Notes: generated by a model not told the origin, from the sequence alone. DNA of 5,925 nucleotides from Syntrophorhabdaceae bacterium PtaU1.Bin034 (GCA_002067405.1 MVRP01000230.1:1-5925); one strand, 5' to 3'; positions 1 through 5,925 are shown, counted from the first letter of the stretch. Numbers and translations are program-made.

Positions 1-1194
1 TTCAGTTTTTGCAGCGAGTTTCTGGTATTCCACGTCGGCATACTCGTCGTGGTGGAAGGAGCGGATGCCGGCGATCTCAAAGCCGAGCTCGGTAAGAAGA
101 CTGGAAGTGACAAACGCCCTGATCTCACCCGCGCTCACGAAGGCCCGTTTGCCTGCGAAGACAGGCTCGAATTCCTTCAAGGCGCCCTTCAGCTCAGCCA
201 CCTCCTGTTCAATGAAGCGCTCGGCCTGCTCCTGGAGTCCGAAAAAGGCGGCAAGCTCCCGTATCCATTGGTTCGTGTTCTCGATGCCGATGGGCATGGT
301 GCTGATGAGGTAAGGGATGTTGTATTTTTCTTTGAGATGGTAGAGGAGATAGTCGTCGTGCGTGGGGCACGTGCTTATCGACACGGCTGCCTGGGTGACC
401 TTGTACATTTCTTCCGGCCTGGCAAAGAGGGGGAAGAAATTGGGCACGAGACGAAGGCTTTCCAGGATGCGCTGCAATTCGAGCTCATCCACCCGGCCCA
501 TTGACGAAACGGTCATGACATTTACCGTCCGTTTGCGGAGGAATTCCTCTTTCAGGTCATCAAACTCATCCCTGGTAAATTGCAGCAGGTCTTCTTCTTC
601 CCAGTCGAGCAGGCCCCTTCCTACCGAATGGTAGACGGAATCGTAGGCGGTTGCCCAAATCTTCGTCTTGAACCCCTCACAATGGACGGGGTGAAGGCGG
701 GCAGCCACCTGCGGCTGAAGGTTCTGGATCAGCGTATCGATATCGTCGCCGGTGAGCGCAGGTATGCAGGTGGCAACAACGAAGATGTTTCCCGGCCTGT
801 GCCTCCGGTCGATCTCTCGTATGGCTTCTTCGAGCTTTGTCTCCCCTCCGCTTATGACATCGGTCTCATCAAGGGCCGTACTGAACCACAACCCGTCTTT
901 CACGGGCCGCTGCCTGGCGGCGTTGCCGGTCTTGATAACGGCGTTCTGCGAGTGGACGCATGACCCGCACCCGACAGCCCCGTGAAGAAGGATCGCGCTG
1001 TCGGCAAAGCTGTTCATGATCGCAAGGGCCGGGAGGAGCTGGCAGATCGACCCTTGGGTAAACAGCCGGTCTCCATCGTTCATGCACTTGCAGTTCTTCC
1101 TGTTTGCGAGGCTGCAAATCGTGCTTCCATGGGCAATGCAGGCGTTCAGCCTGTCTTCCCGTTTTGGCGGTTCTTTTTGGTCGAAGTAACTCAT
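1..1194 (-). CDS. Nitrogenase component 1-like oxidoreductase subunit (NifD/NifE-like), 3'-truncated by window edge
   Basis: The frame is open from ATG at 1194 to base 1 (398 codons, no stop), so the C-terminus is missing. Family members usually run about 450-550 residues. Nitrogenase hallmarks seen directly: C51, HGAVGC at 71-76 (C76) and ATC at 141-143 (C143), spaced 25 and 67, against 26 and 66 for the NifD P-cluster cysteines 62/88/154. Also visible are ISGGETKLEEAI near 115-125, CEGF at 172-175, and C276 in a STCPTHDDY context followed by EKYNIPYL, which lines up with the NifD FeMo-cofactor ligand Cys275. The NifD pocket residues Gln191 and His195 are replaced by W180 and Y184 in an ungapped alignment from CEGF. 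Four extra cysteines (19, 27, 35, 37) precede the core. The family transfers low-potential electrons from a NifH-like partner; no such partner is in the window. The ATG overlaps the upstream stop (ATGA), with AAGGAG 8 nt before it. A dinitrogen-reducing or NifE scaffold role cannot be excluded, but a different reduction substrate is more likely. Confidence 0.88.
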   Translation of the reverse strand, partial: MSYFDQKEPPKREDRLNACIAHGSTICSLANRKNCKCMNDGDRLFTQGSICQLLPALAIMNSFADSAILLHGAVGCGSCVHSQNAVIKTGNAARQRPVKDGLWFSTALDETDVISGGETKLEEAIREIDRRHRPGNIFVVATCIPALTGDDIDTLIQNLQPQVAARLHPVHCEGFKTKIWATAYDSVYHSVGRGLLDWEEEDLLQFTRDEFDDLKEEFLRKRTVNVMTVSSMGRVDELELQRILESLRLVPNFFPLFARPEEMYKVTQAAVSISTCPTHDDYLLYHLKEKYNIPYLISTMPIGIENTNQWIRELAAFFGLQEQAERFIEQEVAELKGALKEFEPVFAGKRAFVSAGEIRAFVTSSLLTELGFEIAGIRSFHHDEYADVEYQKLAAKTE

Positions 1195-2228
1195 TTATTG
1201 CTCTCCTTATAGCTTGCCGGGGCTCCAAAAAATGCCCTGATATTCGCTAACGGCACGTTTGGCGGAATATCGCAGCCCGGCATGAGGATGAAATTGGTAT
1301 CGTCGCCGGCGTCTCTTATGCATTGATGCGATGCGGCAGTCACCTCTTCCGGCGTCCCCTGCTGCAGGATTCCGGCGGGGTTGACGTTGCCGCCAAAGGC
1401 GATCTTCGTCCCGATTACCGACCGCACCTTCGTGAGGTCCACTTTGTAATCGACGGAAAGCACGTCGACCCCCATACCGGGGATAAGGTCCAGCCGATTG
1501 GTGATGTTGCCGCAGATGTGGAGGAGATTGTAGACGGACAGGTCCTTCAGCCGATCGAGAAAATTTTTGATGACAGGGACTACAAAAGCCTCGAAGTGCT
1601 TTCGTGAAATCATGTCGCCCGATGCAATCGGCTCGGCTATCGAGATGATCTCCGCCCCGTTTTCTATAAAACCCCGATAATAACGGGACGAGGCGTCAAC
1701 GGAAAAATCGAGGACCCGGCGCACCACATCAGGCTCCTTATAGATCTTTGACATCAGTTTCTCTGTGCCGTACATCTGTCCTGCAAGAGTGAAGGGACCC
1801 CACCCGCATGCGCCTATTACCGTCTGTTTTCCGATGGTCGCTTTCACTTTTGCGGTTGTTTCCCAGAGGCTTTGCACATCCGGGTCCAGGGCGATCCGGC
1901 CTATATCGATTGCGTCCAGTTCGGACACCTCTTCGAAGGCCGTCCTGGTGACCCGCGGCGTCCCCTGCTTCGGATAGACAATTGCTCCTCCAAGCGCCTT
2001 CACCGGGAGATTATTGAATCCCGAGCCCGCCCAGATTGCAGCGGACGCGGCCTTGTTGAGAAAGGTTTGGGAGATCGCGTCCGCCATGAGCCCGGGCTTT
2101 CCGATGACCGTCTCCAGGGGCAGGCCTAGGGAGTTGAATGTCCAGGCGCCTGCGGAGAAGAGGACGACAGGGGTCTGCTCCGTCTTTTTGCCCGCCAGCG
2201 TATCGAGCAGTGCTTGTCTACCGGTCAT
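1191..2228 (-). CDS. UroD-fold methyltransferase, MtaA/MtbA/CmuA type (corrinoid-linked)
   Basis: 345 residues, the usual size for the uroporphyrinogen decarboxylase/cobalamin methyltransferase superfamily. The zinc-thiolate pattern of the methyltransferase branch is present: H237 and C239 in LLHICGN, and C319 in MPGCDIPP, much as in MtaA of Methanosarcina. The GGNVNP motif (279-284) and the acidic VLSVDYKVDL stretch (256-265) are also typical. The N-terminal arginine-rich RQAGR-type motif of true UroD is absent, so haem synthesis is unlikely. The known family reaction is methyl transfer between a corrinoid protein and a thiol such as coenzyme M. The acceptor here is unknown, and no corrinoid-binding protein lies in the window. 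The start is ATG at 2228, with TAGGAG 5 nt upstream; that site contains the stop of the previous gene (8 nt gap). The gene ends in an ATGA overlap with the nitrogenase-like gene, which suggests tightly coupled expression. Confidence 0.85.
   Translation of the reverse strand: MTGRQALLDTLAGKKTEQTPVVLFSAGAWTFNSLGLPLETVIGKPGLMADAISQTFLNKAASAAIWAGSGFNNLPVKALGGAIVYPKQGTPRVTRTAFEEVSELDAIDIGRIALDPDVQSLWETTAKVKATIGKQTVIGACGWGPFTLAGQMYGTEKLMSKIYKEPDVVRRVLDFSVDASSRYYRGFIENGAEIISIAEPIASGDMISRKHFEAFVVPVIKNFLDRLKDLSVYNLLHICGNITNRLDLIPGMGVDVLSVDYKVDLTKVRSVIGTKIAFGGNVNPAGILQQGTPEEVTAASHQCIRDAGDDTNFILMPGCDIPPNVPLANIRAFFGAPASYKESNK
1203..1208 (-). promoter_or_regulatory. Ribosome binding site inside the end of the methyltransferase gene
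   Basis: AAGGAG lies within the last codons of the UroD-type gene, 8 nt before the ATG at 1194. Together with the ATGA overlap it predicts coupled synthesis of the methyltransferase and the nitrogenase-like subunit. Confidence 0.75.
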
Positions 2229-2233
2229 ATATA

Positions 2234-2239
2234 CTCCTA
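2234..2239 (-). promoter_or_regulatory. Ribosome binding site overlapping the stop of the QueG-like gene
   Basis: TAGGAG contains the TAG stop (2237-2239) of the QueG-like gene and lies 5 nt before the methyltransferase ATG at 2228. The arrangement is the same as at the junction one gene upstream. Confidence 0.75.
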
Positions 2240-3148
2240 TCCATTGCTCGCATTACCTTTCGGTTTTTTGAGCCTGCGCTCCATGGCGGTCCTTCCTGCG
2301 CTGCAGAAGATCATGCACCGGCCGCAGAGCGTGGCGCCGTAATTGCCCTCATCGTGTTCGCTCAGGCGGATGCGGGCATCGCGTTTTTCCCAGATGGCCT
2401 TGAATTTCTCTTCACCCGTCATATTTTCCGGCTTTTCAACATTCACCGCAGGGTTAAAGGGGGCGCCGGGCCAGGCCTTTGTGGTGAGCCCCTTGCACAC
2501 CCAGTAGCAGCGGTCAGCCTCGACAACGCCGTAGGTGTGCGTCTTTCCGCCGATCACGCACGACCACGGTTTTTTCGTCACGGCCCCGGCCGGACAGTTC
2601 TTCACGCACTCGTAGCATTTCTCGCACGGATTATCTTCATTTTCGCGCTGGGGGTCGGGGGTGAGGGGAGCGTCCGTGAGGATTGCAATGAACCGCTGAC
2701 GCGACCCGAACTCGGGCGTCAGGACTATGCCGCTCCATCCGAAGTTTCCGAGGCCGGCAGCGACTGCCGCATGACGGAACGAAAAAGGTCCATGATACTT
2801 CTTTTTTTCCCAGTAATGCATGCCCCGTGCCGGAATGGGAAGGGCCTGATAACCCTGGCGTTCCAGAAAGCGGGTAATGCGATATGCCACAAAGTCCATC
2901 TCCCTGTTGAGGTAGGCATAGCCGAACATATTGTAGGAGTAATTGGTAATGCCGGCCCTCTGCGCTTCAAGGGCGCCGTCGGGGATGTGCAGGGACGCCA
3001 CCACAATGGTCTTCACCTCGGGCAGGAGGTCGATCGGCCGGTGGGGCGGGGTAAAGGTTTCATTCAAATCTTCGGCCCGCGCGATGCCGCAAAGATCGGC
3101 GCCCTGGGAATATGCATACTCTTTCAAATCCTTGGTAAGATGGGACAT
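2237..3148 (-). CDS. QueG/reductive-dehalogenase-like 4Fe-4S protein, probably cobalamin-binding
   Basis: 303 residues from the ATG at 3148. A longer in-frame ATG at 3205 lies inside the permease gene and lacks a ribosome site, while 3148 has TAGGAG 7 nt upstream. Motifs seen: AGLGNFGWSGIVLTPEFGSR (131-150), matching the corrin-binding core shared by epoxyqueuosine reductase and reductive dehalogenases; a ferredoxin motif CxxCxxCxxxCP at 175-186; DRC at 212-214, matching the QueG ARRC position; and CxxCxxxC at 275-282, ending CS rather than CP. No signal peptide or TAT motif is visible, so it should be cytoplasmic. Aligned back from AGLG without gaps, the QueG catalytic Asp position carries Y118. 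A tRNA queuosine role is therefore doubtful. Its place between the importer and the UroD-type methyltransferase suggests a cobalamin-dependent reductase of the imported compound, or a corrinoid reductive activator. The exact substrate is unknown. Confidence 0.8.
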   Translation of the reverse strand: MSHLTKDLKEYAYSQGADLCGIARAEDLNETFTPPHRPIDLLPEVKTIVVASLHIPDGALEAQRAGITNYSYNMFGYAYLNREMDFVAYRITRFLERQGYQALPIPARGMHYWEKKKYHGPFSFRHAAVAAGLGNFGWSGIVLTPEFGSRQRFIAILTDAPLTPDPQRENEDNPCEKCYECVKNCPAGAVTKKPWSCVIGGKTHTYGVVEADRCYWVCKGLTTKAWPGAPFNPAVNVEKPENMTGEEKFKAIWEKRDARIRLSEHDEGNYGATLCGRCMIFCSAGRTAMERRLKKPKGNASNG

Positions 3149-3155
3149 TCTTTTT

Positions 3156-3161
3156 CTCCTA
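3156..3161 (-). promoter_or_regulatory. Ribosome binding site overlapping the permease stop codon
   Basis: TAGGAG contains the permease TAG stop (3159-3161) and lies 7 nt before the ATG at 3148. It fixes the start of the QueG-like protein there rather than at 3205, and suggests that terminating ribosomes re-initiate on the next gene. Confidence 0.75.
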
Positions 3162-3923
3162 TCGTTTCGCTGCCCAGTACAGTACCTTGCGCTGGATGAA
3201 ATCAAAAAGCTCCATGACGAGGATGATGCAGAGGGCCATGAAGATCATCCCTGCCAGCACCCTCGGATAATCGGAAAAATCGGCGTAGTACTGGATGAAG
3301 TGCCCGAGACCCGACTTGGCGCCGAACATCTCCGCGACGGTGAGAAGCATGAAACTGAAAACCAGCGCCATTCCCGCTCCGGTGAAGATCATGGGAAGGG
3401 TGGCGGGGAAAATCACTTTTCTCAGCAGCTTGAACCCTGTCAGCCCAAGGCTGCGGGCGTTATCGAGATAGCGGTCTTCGAGCAGGACAACGCCGTGGAT
3501 CGTGCTTATGAGAATCGGCCAAAAAGAACCAACCAGTATGATGAATGCCGACGAAAGCCAAAAGGTGGGCAGGACGGCGATGGCGTAGGGTATGAGCAGG
3601 GTAGGGGGGACAGGGGCTAATCCCCGGAATATGGGCACCAATGCTTTACGGAGCGGCTCATACCAGCCCACCGTCAATCCGAGGGATACGCCGAGCACGA
3701 AGGCAAGCCCGTAAGCGGGCAGCAAAAGTCCGAAGGAACTGAGGAGTCCCTTGAATAACTTGGGCGTTGACCCGAAAAGGGCGGGCACGATCTTCGTCAG
3801 CCCCGGGAAGAGCACCGGTTCCAGCCACCGGGTAAGGTCGGTAACCCCTTCGAATAGCAGAACGGCTACGCCTATAATGATCAAAGTGCGATAATAACTC
3901 TTCAGGAAATGTGCTATTTTCAC
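3159..3923 (-). CDS. ABC importer permease, NitT/TauT (SsuC/TauC-like) family
   Basis: 254 residues, normal for this family, with about six hydrophobic segments near 14-26, 63-86, 106-120, 124-146, 178-200 and 222-242. The cytoplasmic coupling (EAA-type) loop is at about 154-177, with key residues ARSLG, a Gly eight residues after the Ala, and IFPATLP. It should sit in the inner membrane as a homodimer contacting the ATPase encoded at 4996-5811. The start is GTG at 3923, with a GGGG run 6 nt upstream as a weak ribosome site; no ATG occurs near this position. The preceding binding-protein gene ends 17 bp before it. Its stop codon is part of the TAGGAG ribosome site of the next gene. The substrate cannot be inferred from the permease. 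Confidence 0.92.
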   Translation of the reverse strand: MKIAHFLKSYYRTLIIIGVAVLLFEGVTDLTRWLEPVLFPGLTKIVPALFGSTPKLFKGLLSSFGLLLPAYGLAFVLGVSLGLTVGWYEPLRKALVPIFRGLAPVPPTLLIPYAIAVLPTFWLSSAFIILVGSFWPILISTIHGVVLLEDRYLDNARSLGLTGFKLLRKVIFPATLPMIFTGAGMALVFSFMLLTVAEMFGAKSGLGHFIQYYADFSDYPRVLAGMIFMALCIILVMELFDFIQRKVLYWAAKR

Positions 3924-3940
3924 CGTGTACCCCGCACGGA

Positions 3941-4975
3941 CTAAAGGTTCTGCTGGGCGAATCGTTTTTTCAGCTCGCCATAAAATTTATCTCCCGGATT
4001 TTTCTTGATGAGCTCGTCGAGGGCCGCCCGGTACAGGTCGATGTTTATATGCCTGTCGATATCGATATCGGACTTTATGTAGCCCACGGCATTCATGTCT
4101 TCCCACATGTCGATGACACCCTTTCTGTTCGGGTCTGCGTGATGGCTTTGATGAGGCTCAAGGGTATAGTCCCGTGCCATGTCTTCATCAATTTCGAGAA
4201 ATCGCCTGTTAATGTCGACCGCAAGCTCCGGCTTGGCGTACCGTATCTTTTCGGCCTGTATGAGGGCCCTCAGGAACGCCTTGTACGTTTCCGGATCATT
4301 TTTCACCGCTTTGCCTTTTGCAACGGCCCGGCAGCACGGGTGATCGGGCTGGAAGTCGTTGCTCCACCCGACAATGGCAAGCTTGGCCTGCTTCGCTTTC
4401 ATATAGAGCGACGAGGCACCGATGCCGACGTCGACTCTCCCTGCTTTCACTGCTTCAAGAAGGGCCGGCGGGTTTTTCATCTCGATGATCTCCACGTCCT
4501 TTTCGAGGTTGAAGCCTGCTCGTTTCATTGCCCCGCGCCACACCACGTCTGCGGTATAAATCCTGGGAGTTCCGACCTTCTTGCCCTTGTAGTCCTGTAT
4601 GGTCTTGAACTGCGACGCTTTCGCCGGAAGGGTGATGACAGGGTGTCCGCCCGACAGGTGCCCGCCTATGATGAGGAAGTCGGAGCCTTTCGTGATGAAG
4701 GTCAGGGGGCCTGCGGTGCCGAAAGAAATGCCTATATCGATCTTGCCGCTGTTCAGCGCGTTCAGTCCGTCGGCGGAGCTGGTAAAGGGGATGAGCTCGA
4801 CCTCGATGCCTTCTTTCTGAAAAAACTTCTGGTCCTGGGCGATAAAGGTAAGAATGCTGCCGCCTCCTGCCGAATAGCCCACCTTCAGTCTGGGCGTTTT
4901 TGCAGACACATTGTGGGGAAAGGCCACTATCGTGAAAAGAAAGAACAATAGAAGGGATCTTAAAACTGTATGCAT
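3941..4975 (-). CDS. Periplasmic substrate-binding protein of NitT/TauT-family ABC importer
   Basis: 344 residues from the ATG at 4975. An in-frame ATG at 4996 would add seven residues and overlaps the ATPase stop (TAATG) but has no ribosome site; 4975 has AAGGAG 6 nt upstream and directly gives a signal peptide. That peptide has a basic residue at 6, a hydrophobic core LLLFFLFTIVAF at 8-19, and a likely cut after VSA at 25; no lipobox cysteine. The mature part begins with the family pattern LKVGYSAGGGS, then NALNSGKIDIGI, YKGKKVGTP and EAVKAGRVDVGIG, typical of SsuA/TauA/NMT1-like proteins. An unusual adjacent cysteine pair occurs in HPCCR (214-215). The C-terminus is helical and charged. 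It delivers an unidentified small ligand to the permease at 3159-3923. Sulfonates, nitrate-like anions and thiamine-precursor pyrimidines are known ligands in the family, but none is indicated here. Confidence 0.92.
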   Translation of the reverse strand: MHTVLRSLLLFFLFTIVAFPHNVSAKTPRLKVGYSAGGGSILTFIAQDQKFFQKEGIEVELIPFTSSADGLNALNSGKIDIGISFGTAGPLTFITKGSDFLIIGGHLSGGHPVITLPAKASQFKTIQDYKGKKVGTPRIYTADVVWRGAMKRAGFNLEKDVEIIEMKNPPALLEAVKAGRVDVGIGASSLYMKAKQAKLAIVGWSNDFQPDHPCCRAVAKGKAVKNDPETYKAFLRALIQAEKIRYAKPELAVDINRRFLEIDEDMARDYTLEPHQSHHADPNRKGVIDMWEDMNAVGYIKSDIDIDRHINIDLYRAALDELIKKNPGDKFYGELKKRFAQQNL

Positions 4976-4981
4976 GGTATG

Positions 4982-4987
4982 CTCCTT
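4982..4987 (-). promoter_or_regulatory. Ribosome binding site deciding the binding-protein start
   Basis: AAGGAG lies 6 nt before the ATG at 4975 and downstream of the in-frame ATG at 4996. Its position favours 4975 as the real start and places the signal peptide at the extreme N-terminus. Confidence 0.8.
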
Positions 4988-4995
4988 GAAATACA

Positions 4996-5811
4996 TTAAA
5001 TAAAGTCTCCCTGCGATGCGACCGTGTGGTCTTCTTCTAAAACCGAGAATATGTCTTCATAGAGAAGGCCGATGAGATGATCTCGAAGGGTTTGAAATTC
5101 CTTGTTGGTGTAGAGTTGTTTTCTCACGCGCGGGCGGGGAAGGTTGACGGATATGACCTCTTTTATTCTTCCCGGATTTGAGCTCATCACGGCGATCTTG
5201 TTTGCCATGAACAGGGCCTCCTCCACATCGTGCGTCACAAAGACGACGGTTTTTCTGTCCCGGCCCTTTTGCTGCCACAGCTCAAGAAGGAGATCCTGGA
5301 GCCGGACCCTGGTGATGGCGTCAAGGGCCCCGAATGGTTCGTCCATCAGAAGAATGGGAGAGTTGAGGGCGAACACCCTTGCGATGGCTGCCCTTTGGCG
5401 CATACCGCCCGAAAGTTCGCCGGGCAGCTTATGAAAAACCTCGGGAAGGCCGACCATTTCAAGGTAATCGGATGCCAGTTGGTTGCGCTCGGCCTTTTTC
5501 ATATGCGGGTATGCCTGCTCCAAAGCAAGGACGATATTCGGACCGACGCGCAGCCACGGAAAGAGGCTGTAATCCTGGAACACTATTCCCCGATCTATCC
5601 CCGGGCCATATATTGGTTTTTCATCTAACGTGATCCGGCCGGAAAGGGGAACCGAAAGACCGGCAATTATTCTCAGCAACGTGCTTTTGCCCGATCCCGA
5701 TTGTCCGAGAAGGCAGAAGAAATCCCCCGGCTCAATAGTCAGGTCCACCTCGGAAAGGATCAGTTGCTTTTCGTAGGCAAAGTTGACGTTGTTTAAGGTG
5801 ATTCCGTACAT
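4996..5811 (-). CDS. ABC importer ATP-binding protein, NitT/TauT (SsuB/TauB-like) family
   Basis: 271 residues with every ATPase motif in order: Walker A GQSGSGKST at 36-44, Q-loop FQD with Q79 followed by YSLFPWL, signature LSGGMRQRAAIARVF at 133-147, Walker B ILLMDEP at 153-159, D-loop GALD at 161-164 and switch His H194 in VTHDVEEAL. The FPWL after the Q-loop and the NLPRPR stretch near 223-228 are characteristic of SsuB/TauB/NrtD-type proteins. It should be active and drive import with the permease and binding protein that follow. The start is ATG at 5811, with a GAGG ribosome site 11 nt upstream, rather distant. The stop overlaps an in-frame ATG of the next gene (TAATG), although that gene probably starts 21 bases later. 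Confidence 0.95.
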   Translation of the reverse strand: MYGITLNNVNFAYEKQLILSEVDLTIEPGDFFCLLGQSGSGKSTLLRIIAGLSVPLSGRITLDEKPIYGPGIDRGIVFQDYSLFPWLRVGPNIVLALEQAYPHMKKAERNQLASDYLEMVGLPEVFHKLPGELSGGMRQRAAIARVFALNSPILLMDEPFGALDAITRVRLQDLLLELWQQKGRDRKTVVFVTHDVEEALFMANKIAVMSSNPGRIKEVISVNLPRPRVRKQLYTNKEFQTLRDHLIGLLYEDIFSVLEEDHTVASQGDFI

Positions 5812-5841
5812 TATCGTGTAAACCTCAAGAACATTGCTCCC

Positions 5842-5925
5842 TCATAGGTAGTAATCAACTGCCAGCTCCCTTGCGAAATGTAATATTTCCAGGATCTTCG
5901 CCCTGAGACCGAGGAAGTCGGGGAG
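5842..5925 (-). CDS. C-terminal fragment of an unidentified upstream gene
   Basis: Reading inward from the right edge, one frame gives 27 codons (LPDFLGLRAKILEIL, then HFARELAVDYYL) ending in TGA at 5842-5844, 30 bp before the ATPase start. The peptide is strongly helical and protein-like. Its DFLGLRAKILEIL stretch resembles the EFQTLRDHLIGLL segment near the C-terminus of the neighbouring ATPase (spaced F, LR, L/I positions), so it could be the tail of a second ABC ATPase. The match is too short to name it. A second frame also stays open, through a TAA overlapping the ATPase ATG, but reads as Ser/Arg-rich sequence and is less convincing. Confidence 0.5.
   Translation of the reverse strand, partial: LPDFLGLRAKILEILHFARELAVDYYL

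Noticed and set aside
49..504. Plus-strand open frame of 151 codons at the left edge
   Set aside because: The minus strand here is an uninterrupted nitrogenase-like frame with aligned cysteines, so this is an antisense shadow.
1191..2228. Assignment as HemE uroporphyrinogen decarboxylase
   Set aside because: The N-terminal RQAGR-type substrate-binding motif is missing, while the zinc-binding His-x-Cys...Cys set of the methyltransferase branch is present.
2138..3199. Long plus-strand open frame of 353 codons
   Set aside because: It lies opposite the QueG-like gene and the start of the methyltransferase gene, which have clear family motifs. Its own translation has no recognisable motif and its start has no ribosome site.
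2943..3620. Plus-strand open frame of 225 codons
   Set aside because: It lies opposite the permease and the QueG-like N-terminus. The translation is charged and low in structure, as expected from an antisense reading of a membrane protein gene.
4057..4070. Perfect 14-base palindrome (cgatatcgatatcg), a possible operator
   Set aside because: It lies deep in the binding-protein gene and encodes a simple Ile-Asp repeat (DIDIDR region). It has no nearby start or promoter, so chance from codon repetition is the simpler explanation.
3911..4951. Long plus-strand open frame of 346 codons
   Set aside because: It is the antisense shadow of the binding-protein gene, which has a signal peptide, ribosome site and family motifs. 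The antisense product looks like no known family.
5812..5841. Possible promoter or eight-codon leader ORF (ATG after GAGGGAG, ending in TAATG) before the ATPase
   Set aside because: The 30 bp gap is too short for a convincing promoter and shows no clear -35/-10 pair. The leader's ribosome site is only about two bases from its ATG, so it is probably not translated.

Overview
This 5.9 kb window is coding almost end to end on the minus strand. The layout is one tightly packed, co-directional gene cluster, read from the right edge (about 5925) to the left edge (1). GC content looks moderate to high. The gene types suggest a strictly anaerobic bacterium, and the overall look recalls Desulfobacterota/'Deltaproteobacteria'-type syntrophs or sulfate reducers. 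That taxonomic guess is inference and is weak. The signal peptide has no lipobox cysteine, so the substrate-binding protein should be a free periplasmic protein, which fits a Gram-negative cell.

Gene order in the direction of transcription: (i) the C-terminal 27 codons of an unidentified upstream gene (5842-5925); (ii) ATPase (4996-5811), secreted binding protein (3941-4975) and permease (3159-3923) of a NitT/TauT (nitrate/sulfonate/taurine-type) ABC importer; (iii) a QueG/reductive-dehalogenase-like iron-sulfur protein with two ferredoxin-type Cys motifs (2237-3148); (iv) a UroD-fold methyltransferase of the MtaA/MtbA/CmuA type with a zinc-site His-x-Cys...Cys pattern (1191-2228); (v) a nitrogenase component 1 (NifD/NifE-like) protein that starts at 1194 and runs off the left edge without a stop (1-1194). 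Junctions are short gaps (8-30 bp) or overlaps (TAATG, ATGA). In two of them the Shine-Dalgarno sequence contains the previous stop codon (TAGGAG). This supports a single transcript with translational coupling. No promoter or terminator is visible, so both operon ends lie outside the window.

Interpretation (inference): the importer would bring in a small organic substrate. The methyltransferase homologue, the QueG-like protein and the nitrogenase-like protein would then act on it in the cytoplasm. The first two belong to corrinoid-linked families and the third to a family of low-potential reductases. The nitrogenase-like protein keeps the three P-cluster-type cysteines and a cysteine at the place of the NifD cofactor ligand. 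It lacks the NifD substrate-pocket Gln/His residues, so it is probably not a dinitrogen reductase. One known precedent for a nitrogenase-like enzyme with a different substrate is methylthio-alkane reductase. This combination of genes is the candidate undescribed system in the window, and its substrate cannot be read from the sequence. There is no gene-free stretch over 300 bases. I see no RNA gene, CRISPR array, insertion sequence or notable repeat.
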